Part shown: in pieces, positions 50,429-60,337 of the stretch | How the letters are laid out: every line of letters starts with the position of its first letter | Numbering within the stretch: position 1 is the first letter of the stretch | Origin: Acidobacteriaceae bacterium | GTDB lineage: Bacteria; Acidobacteriota; Terriglobia; Bryobacterales; Bryobacteraceae | Direction of reading: 5' to 3' | Length of the DNA stretch: 64,000 bases | Assembly (NCBI GenBank): GCA_019244055.1 | Contig: JAFATG010000126.1 | Coordinates: 1 to 64,000, forward strand | Program-made: the position numbers and the translations under genes | The notes under the pieces: generated by a model | What the model was told of the DNA's origin: nothing | The model's input: the letters and a program-made list of their open reading frames with translations, nothing else | Databases searched by the model: none

Positions 50429-52561
50429 ATGCCCCACCCAAATACTATTTTCGTGAGCGCACGTTTCCTGGTAAGCGCAGCGCTGGCCGTCTTCTCCGGA
50501 TCGACGCTGTCGGCGGCGGCTTTGCCGTTCCAGGACGCCGCTCCCCCGGCCGCTACTGTTGCTGGATCGCAGCCGAACGCACAGTTGCCGCCTCCGGTGA
50601 AGCGCAGCAATTCTGTTAAAGCATCCGCTTACTACCATTTCGCTCTCGGCCATTTGTACGAAGAATTGGCCGGTACCTACGGCAACCGGAACGATTACGT
50701 TAACAAGGCGATCGACAACTTCCGCCTGGCGATGAAAGAAGATCCCAACGCTTCTTTTCTGGTGGAAGATATCGCCGAGCTATACCGGATTTCGGGCCGC
50801 ATTCGGGAGGCGGTGGAAGAGGCGCTCGCGGCGATTAAGGCCAATCCCGATGATTTGAATGCACGCCGGGTGCTGGCACACATTTATACGCAGCAGATCG
50901 GGGACGCTCAGACCAATCACATTGATGAAGGCATGGCGCGTCGCGCCGTGGAGCAGTACAAGATCATTACGGACAAAGATCCCAAAGATCTGGACAGCCT
51001 GATCATGCTGGGTCGTCTGGATCGAGTGCTGGACAATTCGGTCGACGCCGAGGCGGCCTTCAAGAAAGCTTTGGCGGTCGAACCGGACAACGAGGATGCC
51101 ATTACGGGTCTCGCGAGCGTTTACTCCGACCGTGGGGATGCCAAGACCGCCTCTGGTCTGCTCGAAAAACTTGTCCAGAAGAACCCGACGCCGCGCGCGT
51201 TCGTGACTTTGGCCAACAACTACGAAGCGATGCACGAATACTCGCTCGCGGCCAACGCCTATCAAAAAGCGCTCACGCTTGACACGAACCGGATCGAGCT
51301 GAAAGCGGCGCTCGCGCAGGACCAGGCTTTGGCCGGAAAATATGATGATGCGCTCGCTACTTATCAGGAAGTCGCGGAAGCCAATCCGCAGGATGCTCAA
51401 GCATATCTCGGAATGTCGCAGGTATATCGCGAGAAGCGGGATTTCGCGAACGCGCGCAAGATGAACGATAAGGCGCAAAAGCTTGATCCGGACAACATTG
51501 AGATCCGGTACAACGGAGTCGGGCTGCTCGAAGACGAAGGCAAATTGCCGGAGGCGATCGCGGCTCTGAAGGGCATTATCGACTCGACGGCCCGGCGCAG
51601 CTATAATCCCGCGGAGCGCGGCTCTCGCGCCAAGATGTTGGAGCAGCTCGGTCTGCTCTACCGAAGTAATGATCAAATCGATCAGGCCGTGGACGCTTTC
51701 CGGCAAATCGCGACACTAGATCCGGACACGTCTCCACGCGCGGAAGCGCAAATTATCGATACCTACCGCCTGGCGCGCGACTACCCGAAGGCGCAGCAGG
51801 AGAGTGACGCCGCTGCCAAGAAGTATCCGAACGACCGAAGCATTCGTGAAGTTCGTGCCCAACTTTTGGCGGATGAAGGTAAGACCGAGCCCGCCATCGA
51901 TGAGCTGAAAAAGCTGCTGGACGGAAAGAACGATCGCGAAGTTTATCTCGCGATGGCTGATGTGTATCAGAAGGGACGCGAGTTCGACCAGATGGGCAAC
52001 GTGCTTGATCAAGCCGACAAGCTTTCCCAAACCAAGGAAGATAAGACCAACGTTCTGTTCCTGCGCGGCGCGATGTATGAGCGCGAAAAGAAGTACGACG
52101 AGGCCGAGAAGACGTTCCGCCAGGTGTTAGAAGCCGATCCCGCCAACGCGTCCGCGATGAACTATCTCGGCTACATGTTCGCGGATCAGAATGTTCACTT
52201 GCAGGAGGCGCAGGAACTGATCACCAAAGCGGTGAGTCTGGAGCCGAATAACTATGCCTTCCTTGACAGCCTTGGTTGGGTCTACTATCGCCAGGACCGG
52301 CTGGACGATGCGGAACAGCAGCTCCGGCATTCGGTTCAGTTGATGTCAAAAGACCCGACCATCCATGACCATCTGGGAGACGTGCTGTTCAAGCAGGGCA
52401 AGATTAAAGATGCGATCGCGCAATGGGAATCCAGCTTAAATAATTGGCACACCAGCGCGCCGGCCGATGTTGAGCCGGACGAAGTGGCAAAGGTGCAGAA
52501 AAAGCTCGACAGCGCGCGCGTGCGTCTGGCGAAAGAGCAAACTCCGGCACGGGTAAATTAG
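50429..52561 (+). CDS. Tetratricopeptide repeat protein, secreted/periplasmic
   Basis: Signal peptide; many TPR units (e.g. GMYEREKKYDEAEKTFRQVLEADPANASAMNYLGYMFAD). Confidence 0.92.
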   Translation: MPHPNTIFVSARFLVSAALAVFSGSTLSAAALPFQDAAPPAATVAGSQPNAQLPPPVKRSNSVKASAYYHFALGHLYEELAGTYGNRNDYVNKAIDNFRLAMKEDPNASFLVEDIAELYRISGRIREAVEEALAAIKANPDDLNARRVLAHIYTQQIGDAQTNHIDEGMARRAVEQYKIITDKDPKDLDSLIMLGRLDRVLDNSVDAEAAFKKALAVEPDNEDAITGLASVYSDRGDAKTASGLLEKLVQKNPTPRAFVTLANNYEAMHEYSLAANAYQKALTLDTNRIELKAALAQDQALAGKYDDALATYQEVAEANPQDAQAYLGMSQVYREKRDFANARKMNDKAQKLDPDNIEIRYNGVGLLEDEGKLPEAIAALKGIIDSTARRSYNPAERGSRAKMLEQLGLLYRSNDQIDQAVDAFRQIATLDPDTSPRAEAQIIDTYRLARDYPKAQQESDAAAKKYPNDRSIREVRAQLLADEGKTEPAIDELKKLLDGKNDREVYLAMADVYQKGREFDQMGNVLDQADKLSQTKEDKTNVLFLRGAMYEREKKYDEAEKTFRQVLEADPANASAMNYLGYMFADQNVHLQEAQELITKAVSLEPNNYAFLDSLGWVYYRQDRLDDAEQQLRHSVQLMSKDPTIHDHLGDVLFKQGKIKDAIAQWESSLNNWHTSAPADVEPDEVAKVQKKLDSARVRLAKEQTPARVN

Positions 52562-52611
52562 GCGCTGGGCGCTGATAATCGGATTGTAGCCAGCGGCGTG
52601 CGCCTTCTCAC

Positions 52612-53388
52612 TCAAATCTTCAACAGCGTCCGCAACCTCCGCGTCTGAATCCGGCTGACCGGAATCTCCGTCTGCTTCTTGTCGTCCATTTTCAATTGAA
52701 AACTCGACTTGAACCAGGGGATCACTTCGCGAATCTTGTTGATATTCACCAGAAATGAACGGTGAACGCGCCAGAAGACATTCGGATCCAAGTTGGATTG
52801 CAGCTCTTCGATGGTCCGGTAATTCGACTGCCCCTCGAAATGGGAAGTCACCACTGTAATGGTGCCGTCGTCGATTGTCGCGTAGACCATGTCCTGCGCA
52901 TCGACGATCAGGTTGCGATTGTTGGTTTTGACCAGCAGCTTCGTCCGCTGCACAGTGGCCTTCGCCGGTTCGGCGGCCGGTTTCTCGGCCGATTGCTTCT
53001 CCTCAAAAACGCGTTTGGCGCGCGTGATCGATTCGGCTAACCGCTCCTTGTCCACCGGTTTGAGCAAATAATCGAGGGCCTGCAGGCGGAATGCCTCGAC
53101 AGCGTATTGATCGAAGGCCGTGGTGAGGATAAAGTGCGGCATGGCGCCGCCCTTTTCGCGAACTTTGCCGATCACGCTCAGGCCGTCCAAGCCGGGCATC
53201 TGGACATCCAAAAAGACCAGGTCGGGATCGAGCTGCTCAATCAGGTTCAGAGCTTCGAGGCCGTTCGCGGCCGTCTGGACGAGATCGATTTCCGGGAAAT
53301 CCTGCAGTAAATACGAGAGTTCTTCGCGGGCGAGCTGCTCGTCGTCGACGATCAGGGTCGAGATCACTCCCTCTTCTGCCTGCGACAT
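52612..53388 (-). CDS. LytTR-family response regulator
   Basis: Receiver: TLIVDDEQLAREELSYLL...LVFLDVQMPGLDGLSV; LytTR: FWRVHRSFLVNINKIREVIPW. Confidence 0.93.
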   Translation of the reverse strand: MSQAEEGVISTLIVDDEQLAREELSYLLQDFPEIDLVQTAANGLEALNLIEQLDPDLVFLDVQMPGLDGLSVIGKVREKGGAMPHFILTTAFDQYAVEAFRLQALDYLLKPVDKERLAESITRAKRVFEEKQSAEKPAAEPAKATVQRTKLLVKTNNRNLIVDAQDMVYATIDDGTITVVTSHFEGQSNYRTIEELQSNLDPNVFWRVHRSFLVNINKIREVIPWFKSSFQLKMDDKKQTEIPVSRIQTRRLRTLLKI

Positions 53389-53485
53389 CGAATGCTAGTA
53401 TAGCGGAGGATTCGCCCTGCGGCCCTGGTCCGCGCTGGACGCTCCTCTCGGCCTATCTTGCGGGCATCCGTCGAGGAGAGTTGCT

Positions 53486-54805
53486 TTGCCCAAACAACCA
53501 AATGTGACGTTAGCCCCTCCGAGTGGAAGGCTCGGAGTGCTGATTCCCGGCATGGGAGCCGTCACTTCTACCTTCATCGCCGGTGTGGAAGCAGTGAAAA
53601 GAGGGCTGGGTGCCCCGATCGGCTCACTGACCCAGCTTGGGACCATTCGGCTCGGCAAGCGCACGGAAGGGCGCACGCCCCGGATCAAGGATTTTGTGCC
53701 GCTCGCGCCGCTGGAGTGCCTGTCTTTCGGCGGGTGGGACATCTATGAAGACAATGCCTATGAAGCCGCAGTTCGGGCCAAAGTTTTGGACAATTCCCTA
53801 CTGGATCAGTTGAAGGAGCCGCTCTCGGCGATTCAACCGATGAAAGCCGTCTTCGATCACAACTATGTGAAAAAGATCGATGGCCCGAACGTGAAGTCCG
53901 GCGCGAACAAGATGGACTTGGCCCAAGCCGTCATGCAAGATATTCAGGAGTTCGAGCGCCGCAACAACTGCACCCGCTTGGTAATGATCTGGTGCGGCTC
54001 GACGGAAGCCCACCATAAAGCGGCGGATGTGCACGGAAGTCTAGCCGCCTTCGAGGAAGGTCTGCGCCGGAACGATCCCAACATCGCGCCCAGCCAGGTC
54101 TACGCCTATGCCGCGCTGCGTCTCGCTGTTCCATTCGCGAACGGGGCTCCGAACCTGACGACTGATGTTCCGGCCATGCTGGAGCTCGCCCGGAACAATG
54201 AAGTCTCGATCTGCGGCAAGGATTTCAAAACCGGCCAGACCTATATGAAAACGCTTCTGGCGCCAGGCTTCAAAGCCCGGATGCTGGGCGTGCGCGGCTG
54301 GTTCTCTACCAATATCCTGGGAAATCGTGACGGCGAGGTGCTGGAGGATCCCGCTTCGTTCAAAACAAAAGAAGAGACAAAGCTGTCGGTATTGGAACAG
54401 ATCTTGCAACCGGACTTGTATCCCGAGCTTTACAAGGATCTCTATCATGCGGTTCGCATCAATTACTACCCACCACGTGGAGATGCCAAGGAAGGCTGGG
54501 ACAACATCGACATCTTTGGCTGGCTGGGTTATCCGATGCAGATCAAGATCGATTTCCTATGCCGCGATTCGATTCTGGCCGCTCCGCTGGTGCTCGATCT
54601 AGTGCTTTTCATGGATCTTGCGCAGCGGGCCGGAATGAAAGGAATCCAGGAATGGCTTTCGTTCTACTTCAAAGGTCCTATGACCGCGCCGGGCTTGTAC
54701 CCGGAGCACGATGTTTTCATTCAGCTCATGAAGCTGAAAAACACGCTGCGCTGGATGCAAGGGGAAGATTTGATTACACATCTCGGTCTCGAATACTACG
54801 ACTGA
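53486..54805 (+). CDS. Inositol-3-phosphate synthase (TTG start)
   Basis: RLGVLIPGMGAVTSTFIAGV; LAQAVMQDIQEFERRNNCTRLVMIWCGSTE; GWDNIDIFGWLGYPMQIKIDFLCRDSILAAPLVLDL. Confidence 0.9.
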   Translation: MPKQPNVTLAPPSGRLGVLIPGMGAVTSTFIAGVEAVKRGLGAPIGSLTQLGTIRLGKRTEGRTPRIKDFVPLAPLECLSFGGWDIYEDNAYEAAVRAKVLDNSLLDQLKEPLSAIQPMKAVFDHNYVKKIDGPNVKSGANKMDLAQAVMQDIQEFERRNNCTRLVMIWCGSTEAHHKAADVHGSLAAFEEGLRRNDPNIAPSQVYAYAALRLAVPFANGAPNLTTDVPAMLELARNNEVSICGKDFKTGQTYMKTLLAPGFKARMLGVRGWFSTNILGNRDGEVLEDPASFKTKEETKLSVLEQILQPDLYPELYKDLYHAVRINYYPPRGDAKEGWDNIDIFGWLGYPMQIKIDFLCRDSILAAPLVLDLVLFMDLAQRAGMKGIQEWLSFYFKGPMTAPGLYPEHDVFIQLMKLKNTLRWMQGEDLITHLGLEYYD

Positions 54806-54835
54806 TGCCGCGCGTCTAAATCAATAGATAGACTT

Positions 54836-55912
54836 ATGCCCGCCGCTGGCGAGACTCGAAACGCTTCCAATCGAGCGGCTGGGCGTCCACCTGAGCCGGC
54901 GCTGAAGCGAATCCTGGTTATCGGCGGTACCCAGTTTATCGGAAAACTATTGATTCGCGAGCTGTTGAAAATGGGCCGCGAAGTGTATCTTCTGCATCGC
55001 AGTTCGCGGCACCCGTTTGGCAAGCGCGTCCACAATCTGGTTGCGGACCGGAATGACGCTGCCGCGGTCCGCAAAGCCGTGGGCGCCATCCGTTTCGATG
55101 CCGTGTATGACAACGCTTACGACTGGGAACGCGGCACGACTGGAGCGCAGGTAGAAGCAAGCGCGCAGATTTTCGATGGGAAAATAGCTCGTTACATTTT
55201 CATGTCGAGCGTAGCCGCGTATGGCGACGGTCTGAATCACCACGAAGGCGATGCGCTCGCACCCGACGACCATCCGCATAGTTATGCGCGGAATAAAGCC
55301 ATGAGCGAACGCGCGTTGTTCCGCATGCACCAAAGGACCGGCTTCCCCATTGTGACGTTCCGGCCGCCGTTCGTGTATGGCCCCGGCAATCCCTATTACC
55401 GCGAGGCTTTTTTCTGGGACCGGTTCCGGGCGGAGCGGGCCGTCATTCTGCCGAGCGAAGGGCATCGGTTGATGCAATTCGTATACGTGAAGGACCTTGT
55501 GGAGCTGGCAATTCGGGTACTGGATCATCGCAACACGGTGGGACACGCGTTTAACGCGGCGAATCCGCGTGCCATTACCCAACATGAGCTAATCCTGGAC
55601 CTGGCCCGCACGGCTGGTCTGAAGGAGCCGCGGGTCATCTCGATTCCGCGAGAGTTTATTCACCGCGCCGGCGGGCAGGTCGTCGGCGCGAAGCTCTATT
55701 TCGGGGATTATTATGATGTCCCGGCGATTACCGAAATCATCACCAAGGCGCAGCGGATGCTCACCTTTAAACCGACCGACTTCGGCGAAGGGCTGAGAGT
55801 AACTTATCGCGAGTACCTGAAAGATCGCAACTATCCGAAGCCCGATTTCACCTTTGAAGACGAGCTGATTCACCGCTTTTCTCTGCTGGCTCACACAATC
55901 CGCACGGCTTAG
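54836..55912 (+). CDS. NAD-dependent epimerase/dehydratase family protein
   Basis: RILVIGGTQFIGKLLIRELLKMGREVYLLHRSSR; RPPFVYGPGNPYYREAFFWDRF. Confidence 0.88.
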   Translation: MPAAGETRNASNRAAGRPPEPALKRILVIGGTQFIGKLLIRELLKMGREVYLLHRSSRHPFGKRVHNLVADRNDAAAVRKAVGAIRFDAVYDNAYDWERGTTGAQVEASAQIFDGKIARYIFMSSVAAYGDGLNHHEGDALAPDDHPHSYARNKAMSERALFRMHQRTGFPIVTFRPPFVYGPGNPYYREAFFWDRFRAERAVILPSEGHRLMQFVYVKDLVELAIRVLDHRNTVGHAFNAANPRAITQHELILDLARTAGLKEPRVISIPREFIHRAGGQVVGAKLYFGDYYDVPAITEIITKAQRMLTFKPTDFGEGLRVTYREYLKDRNYPKPDFTFEDELIHRFSLLAHTIRTA

Positions 55913-56011
55913 CTAAATTCGATGCGCTCCGCTTCACTGATTTCGAATTAATTCCAACTAATTTCGTCACCCAAGGGTCTCAGGGCGAATCTTTTGGCTG
56001 GGGAAACACCG

Positions 56012-56305
56012 ATGCGAAATAAGTTATTGACTCTTACTCTGCTCTTTGGGGCCTTCACCCTGGTTCCCGCTTACGCCTTACAGAACAGCGCCGGCCAAGA
56101 TGCGAAAGATCTAGGCCACGACAGCAAGATGGCCGCCAAGAAGGGCTACACCAAGTCCACCGAAGGCGCGAAGAAAGGCACGGAAAAGACCACCGACGCC
56201 GTGAAGACCGGCACCGAAAAGACCACCTCAGGAACGAAGAAGGGCTATCACAAGACGAAGAACGCGGTTAAAAGCGCGACGAGCGATACCACGACCACCC
56301 GCTAA
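56012..56305 (+). CDS. Small exported Lys/Thr/Gly-rich protein with 11-residue tandem repeats
   Basis: MRNKLLTLTLLFGAFTLVPAYA signal peptide followed by five consecutive 33-bp/11-aa units. Confidence 0.75.
   Translation: MRNKLLTLTLLFGAFTLVPAYALQNSAGQDAKDLGHDSKMAAKKGYTKSTEGAKKGTEKTTDAVKTGTEKTTSGTKKGYHKTKNAVKSATSDTTTTR
56135..56299 (+). repeat. Five in-frame degenerate 33-bp (11-aa) tandem repeats
   Basis: AKKGYTKSTEG/AKKGTEKTTDA/VKTGTEKTTSG/TKKGYHKTKNA/VKSATSDTTTT, exactly 5x33 bp. Confidence 0.85.
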
Positions 56306-58074
56306 CGAGGGTGGATCCTGCTCACCTCTACTTCTTTCTTCGGGATGACGGGCAAAACGAGAGCCGAGGGATAGCGCGGGTCGTGGAAAACAGTCTGACG
56401 CGCTTTGGCCAGCTTAGTTTGGCCTGCATTCGGTCCAGTGGAATTTAGGTTCCGATCGAAACGTGGGAAGTTGCTGCTTGAAACCTCCAGACGCAGGCGA
56501 TGGCCCGCTGCGAACACGTAGCTGGTAACGCCTGCGTCTACATTGATCTGATACGGCGTATTCCGTTTGACAAAGGTCGGATTGGCCAAGGAAAGCCGGT
56601 ATCGAAGCCGCTGGATTCCGTCCGTCACCATCAGAGCGCGGCCCTCCGGGTCTACGTCAACCAGCTTCGCTGTAAAATCAGTGTCGTTCGCGCTGGTCGC
56701 GATGTATAGGATGACGCGTACGACGCCTGTTACTTCGATCGGTTCATGAAGCGGCTCCGAGGTGTAGACGAGAACATCAATCCGTTGTTCGATCAGGTTC
56801 TGTTCGAGCGGGCCGGGGGGCAGAGTCTTCGGATTGCAGCAGATCGCTCCACCGGCGGTCGGCACCGGCCGGGCGGGATCATACGCGAACCCATCGGCCG
56901 TTCCAGCTTGCGGTTCGTCCCATCGCAACACTCCATCTCCTGAAGCGCTGTTTGCGTGCCCGTCACTGGCGAGATAGAGAGAAGTGTACCGGCTTCGGGC
57001 GAGAGGCCATTCATATTCGTCGCGCCAGATATCCGGACCCATTACAAAAATGTGCAGCACGCTCTCGTGGCTCTTGTGGAGCTTGCCCAAGAGCGTGTGC
57101 TCATGCAAAGCCGAATCGAACCAGTCCGCTTGTTTCGCTCGAATAGGAAGGGAAGCCTGCGGCCCGAAGACGCGGGTTGGGAACTCGTACGCAGGGTTGT
57201 GAGCCCAGGGCCCAATCCACGTCTCGACGTGCTTGTCTTGCAGAGAAAGACGGGCAAAGGCGTCGAGATCGCTTTCCGCGTATTCATCAAACCAACCGCC
57301 GAACGACAGCACGGGAACGTTTACTTTCCGTATCTGGCCGCGTATGCTTCGCGCATGCCAGTAAGCGTCGTCCGAAGGATGGGCAATCGCGGTTCTCCAG
57401 AGTGTGAGTGGCCGGCCGCTCGCGGCTATATCTGCTGAGCGGAGCGGCAGATGCCAAATATAATCGCCTAAAGCAGGCCGCGCGGCTAACGGCGTCTTCA
57501 TGCTCTCGGATAACCAGGAGAGTCGATGCGCCAACTGGAGCGCGCCACCCGTCGAGTAGTATCGGTCGAGGTATTCGTCGTCTCCCGAGCACATAGGCGA
57601 GATCGCAACCAGGTGCGGATTGTCCTGAAGCGCCGCCCACCACTGAACCATGCCGAGATACGAGCTGCCGGCCATCACGACCCGGCCATTAGACCAGGGC
57701 TGCTCGGCTATCCAATTAATTGTGTCGTTCCCATCAGGCCCTTCCTGATCGATAGAGCCGAAAGTTCCCTCGGACGCAAATCGGCCGCGCACATCCTCCA
57801 AAACGACCGCATAGCCAGAATTCCGGAAATAAAGATAGCTTTTGAGCGATTTCGCTTTACGGCTATAGGGCGTGCGTACCAGAACAGCGGGCCAGCGCTC
57901 TCCGGTTTCGGGGAAATAAACGTCAGCCGCAAGATGTACGCCGTCGCGCATGGGAACAGCAAGACCCAGACGCACCGTGGGTTGCGCTTCAGTTTGTTTT
58001 CCGGTTTGAGGCGCGGCGGACACCCACATCGCCGCCACGAAGAGCGCTAGCAGAGACTTGCTCAGCACCCGCAT
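56302..58074 (-). CDS. CocE/NonD family hydrolase (X-Pro dipeptidyl-peptidase-like)
   Basis: VPMRDGVHLAADVYFPETGERWPAVLVRTPYSRK; VMAGSSYLGMVQWWAAL. Confidence 0.93.
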   Translation of the reverse strand: MRVLSKSLLALFVAAMWVSAAPQTGKQTEAQPTVRLGLAVPMRDGVHLAADVYFPETGERWPAVLVRTPYSRKAKSLKSYLYFRNSGYAVVLEDVRGRFASEGTFGSIDQEGPDGNDTINWIAEQPWSNGRVVMAGSSYLGMVQWWAALQDNPHLVAISPMCSGDDEYLDRYYSTGGALQLAHRLSWLSESMKTPLAARPALGDYIWHLPLRSADIAASGRPLTLWRTAIAHPSDDAYWHARSIRGQIRKVNVPVLSFGGWFDEYAESDLDAFARLSLQDKHVETWIGPWAHNPAYEFPTRVFGPQASLPIRAKQADWFDSALHEHTLLGKLHKSHESVLHIFVMGPDIWRDEYEWPLARSRYTSLYLASDGHANSASGDGVLRWDEPQAGTADGFAYDPARPVPTAGGAICCNPKTLPPGPLEQNLIEQRIDVLVYTSEPLHEPIEVTGVVRVILYIATSANDTDFTAKLVDVDPEGRALMVTDGIQRLRYRLSLANPTFVKRNTPYQINVDAGVTSYVFAAGHRLRLEVSSSNFPRFDRNLNSTGPNAGQTKLAKARQTVFHDPRYPSALVLPVIPKKEVEVSRIHPR

Positions 58075-58076
58075 AC

Positions 58077-58805
58077 CTATAACTGGTTCGATTCGCCTCG
58101 CTGTGGTTTGGGACGCGCGCCGAACAAAGCAGTTCCGAGGCGAATAATAGTGGCGCCCTCCTCGATCGCTACTTCGAAATCGTTCGTCATGCCCATGGAT
58201 AGGTCCTTAAGACCATATTGCCGAGCGAGCCGCGCGAGTTCCTGAAAATAAGGACGCGACAGCTCAGCGTTTTCCGACCACGGCGGCATGGTCATCAACC
58301 CTGTCACCGTCAGATGATGGCAGGAGAGCGCCGCTTCCAGGATCTCAGGGAGATGCTCCGGCAGGGCTCCGCTTTTGCTCTCTTCGGACGATAGTTTCAG
58401 CTCGATCAGCGCTTCGAGCCCCGAACCCCTCTCACCAGCGGCTTTGTCCAGGCGTTGCATCAGCTTTGCTGAATCAATCGTTTGAACGACTTGAAACAGA
58501 TCGCAAGCGAGCCTCGCCTTGTTGGACTGTAAATGCCCGATCAGATGAAAACGCGCCTCGGCGAGATCAGAGAGGTGCGGCCGTTTCTCAGCGAATTCCT
58601 GGACATAATTCTCTCCGAACTCACGCAGTCCGGCGGCATAGGCGTGCCGGATGTGTTCAGCAGAGAATTTCTTTGTGACCGCCACTAGCTTTACGGCTGA
58701 TCGCTCCCGGTTCCTGCGCAGCAACGCCGAGGCGATTCTGGCCTCGATCGCGCACAGGCGGTTCGCGAAAGTGTTTTGGTCCAGTGGCAAAACTCCCGAG
58801 GACAA
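58077..58805 (-). CDS. YggS family PLP-homeostasis protein
   Basis: VKLVAVTKKFSAEHIRHAYAAGLREFGENYVQEFAEK; FHLIGHLQSNKA; LSMGMTNDFEVAIEEGATIIRLGTALFGAR. Confidence 0.95.
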   Translation of the reverse strand: MSSGVLPLDQNTFANRLCAIEARIASALLRRNRERSAVKLVAVTKKFSAEHIRHAYAAGLREFGENYVQEFAEKRPHLSDLAEARFHLIGHLQSNKARLACDLFQVVQTIDSAKLMQRLDKAAGERGSGLEALIELKLSSEESKSGALPEHLPEILEAALSCHHLTVTGLMTMPPWSENAELSRPYFQELARLARQYGLKDLSMGMTNDFEVAIEEGATIIRLGTALFGARPKPQRGESNQL

Positions 58806-60337
58806 AACTCCATGATAAAGGCACGTCCCGGCGGTCTGAGCCAGGCAACCCGAGTGAGCTTCTCCGAACTGTCGAGACTTTCCTTTCGACGTGCCGCCGT
58901 CCAGCGGCGCTCGAGTACGGAGAGGATCCGATTCCTCTCTTGCCCGGGGAGTACGCTCTCGAAATCCGCTCTGGCAAGCTGTTCATTGAAGTTTGGGACC
59001 GGAAGCGCAGCCTTTCGCGACGGATAGTGAGCGTGGACCGGCACACGACCGGCGTGCTCGATTGCAGCGTGCAGAAATTTGGCGGCGTACCGGGCAAGCT
59101 TTCGCTCCTCGATCTGGATCGGCCGCAGACGGTGCACCGCTGTATTCGCGGCACGCGCGAGAACTTTGCCGAGCGGTTCCGGCGAATGCTGGCGCGGCAA
59201 TTTCCGGGTTGGACGATCACGGGTCTCTCATCGAGCCTGGATCTGCAACGATCCTTTTCCTCCGTATTTCCACGCGCCAGGCTGGAGCGCGGCAATCAGC
59301 GCATCGCGGCCCTCGGGTGTCCAGCGGTTGAGAACGAGCCGGACCTGCTCACCTTCGGGTTAGTCTGGCTCGATTACGTCCGGAATCACAGCGCGGGTGG
59401 CGCGCAAACATCGCTGTGCCTGTTTCTGCCAGAGGGAAGTGGTAAGCTGACCGCGCACCGACTGCGATTCTTAGACTCCGCCTCTGTATCCAGCCGGCTA
59501 TTTCTGTTCAATGAGCATGGCTCGGCCGGAGAAGTCGATCCGCAAGACCTTGGGAATCTGGAAACGCACGTGACCTCGCTCTACAAACCGTGCCAACCCG
59601 ACCCACGCATGGCAGCGCTTCTGTCCCGTTTGTCCCGCCTGCACGGAATTGGCTGTTCGCCGGAGCTTGGAGGAGCCATCAGCATTCGTCATCGTGGGCT
59701 CGAGTTCGCGCGCCTCGAAGGTGAGCGGATTCTGCTCGGAATCCAAGAACAGCGGGAAGTGAGCCCATGCCATATTGAGTACGTGGAGGATTTCGCAGCG
59801 CAGCTCGCGGCGCTTTCAAACCGGGCGCGACCGGCAGAAACTGACTCTGCCCCTCCGGTCTTTCCGGAGCGATGGCTCGAATCATCCGTGCGCACCCAAT
59901 TAACGGAAATCGATCCCATCCTGCTTCCCAACCCGGTCCATGGCCAAGTGCTAACGTTTGCGGCGGGCGACCGCGATCGTCTAGATCTCCTCGCAATCTC
60001 TGAGTCAGGCCGGCTGAGCGTGCTGGAGCTGAAAGCGGAGGAAGACATCCACCTGCCGGTTCAGGCGCTGGATTATTGGACTCGCATCAAGTGGCATGCC
60101 GAGCGCGGCGAATTGAATCATTTGTTTCCGGGAATTGCGATTGCACCAAAAGCGCCCAAGTTGTTCCTGATCGCTCCGGCGATGGCCTTTCACCCGGCAA
60201 ATGCGACGATCCTGCGATACTTCTCTCCTGAAATTGAAGTCGAACGTGCGGGCGTTAACTCGGACTGGCAAAAACGATTGAAGGTGATTCTGCGCTTGCG
60301 AGGCGCGGATTCGCCGCAATCTCACGGGAGTTCTTAA
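58784..60337 (+). CDS. Hypothetical protein with a PD-(D/E)XK nuclease-like C-terminal segment
   Basis: 517 aa; GDRDRLDLLAISESGRLSVLELKAEEDIHLPVQALDYWTRIKWH (D...ExK pattern); start may be further downstream. Confidence 0.65.
   Translation: MAKLPRTKLHDKGTSRRSEPGNPSELLRTVETFLSTCRRPAALEYGEDPIPLLPGEYALEIRSGKLFIEVWDRKRSLSRRIVSVDRHTTGVLDCSVQKFGGVPGKLSLLDLDRPQTVHRCIRGTRENFAERFRRMLARQFPGWTITGLSSSLDLQRSFSSVFPRARLERGNQRIAALGCPAVENEPDLLTFGLVWLDYVRNHSAGGAQTSLCLFLPEGSGKLTAHRLRFLDSASVSSRLFLFNEHGSAGEVDPQDLGNLETHVTSLYKPCQPDPRMAALLSRLSRLHGIGCSPELGGAISIRHRGLEFARLEGERILLGIQEQREVSPCHIEYVEDFAAQLAALSNRARPAETDSAPPVFPERWLESSVRTQLTEIDPILLPNPVHGQVLTFAAGDRDRLDLLAISESGRLSVLELKAEEDIHLPVQALDYWTRIKWHAERGELNHLFPGIAIAPKAPKLFLIAPAMAFHPANATILRYFSPEIEVERAGVNSDWQKRLKVILRLRGADSPQSHGSS

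Noticed and set aside
50780-51706. 308-aa minus-strand ORF
   Set aside because: Antisense shadow of the TPR gene 50429..52561, no family signature.
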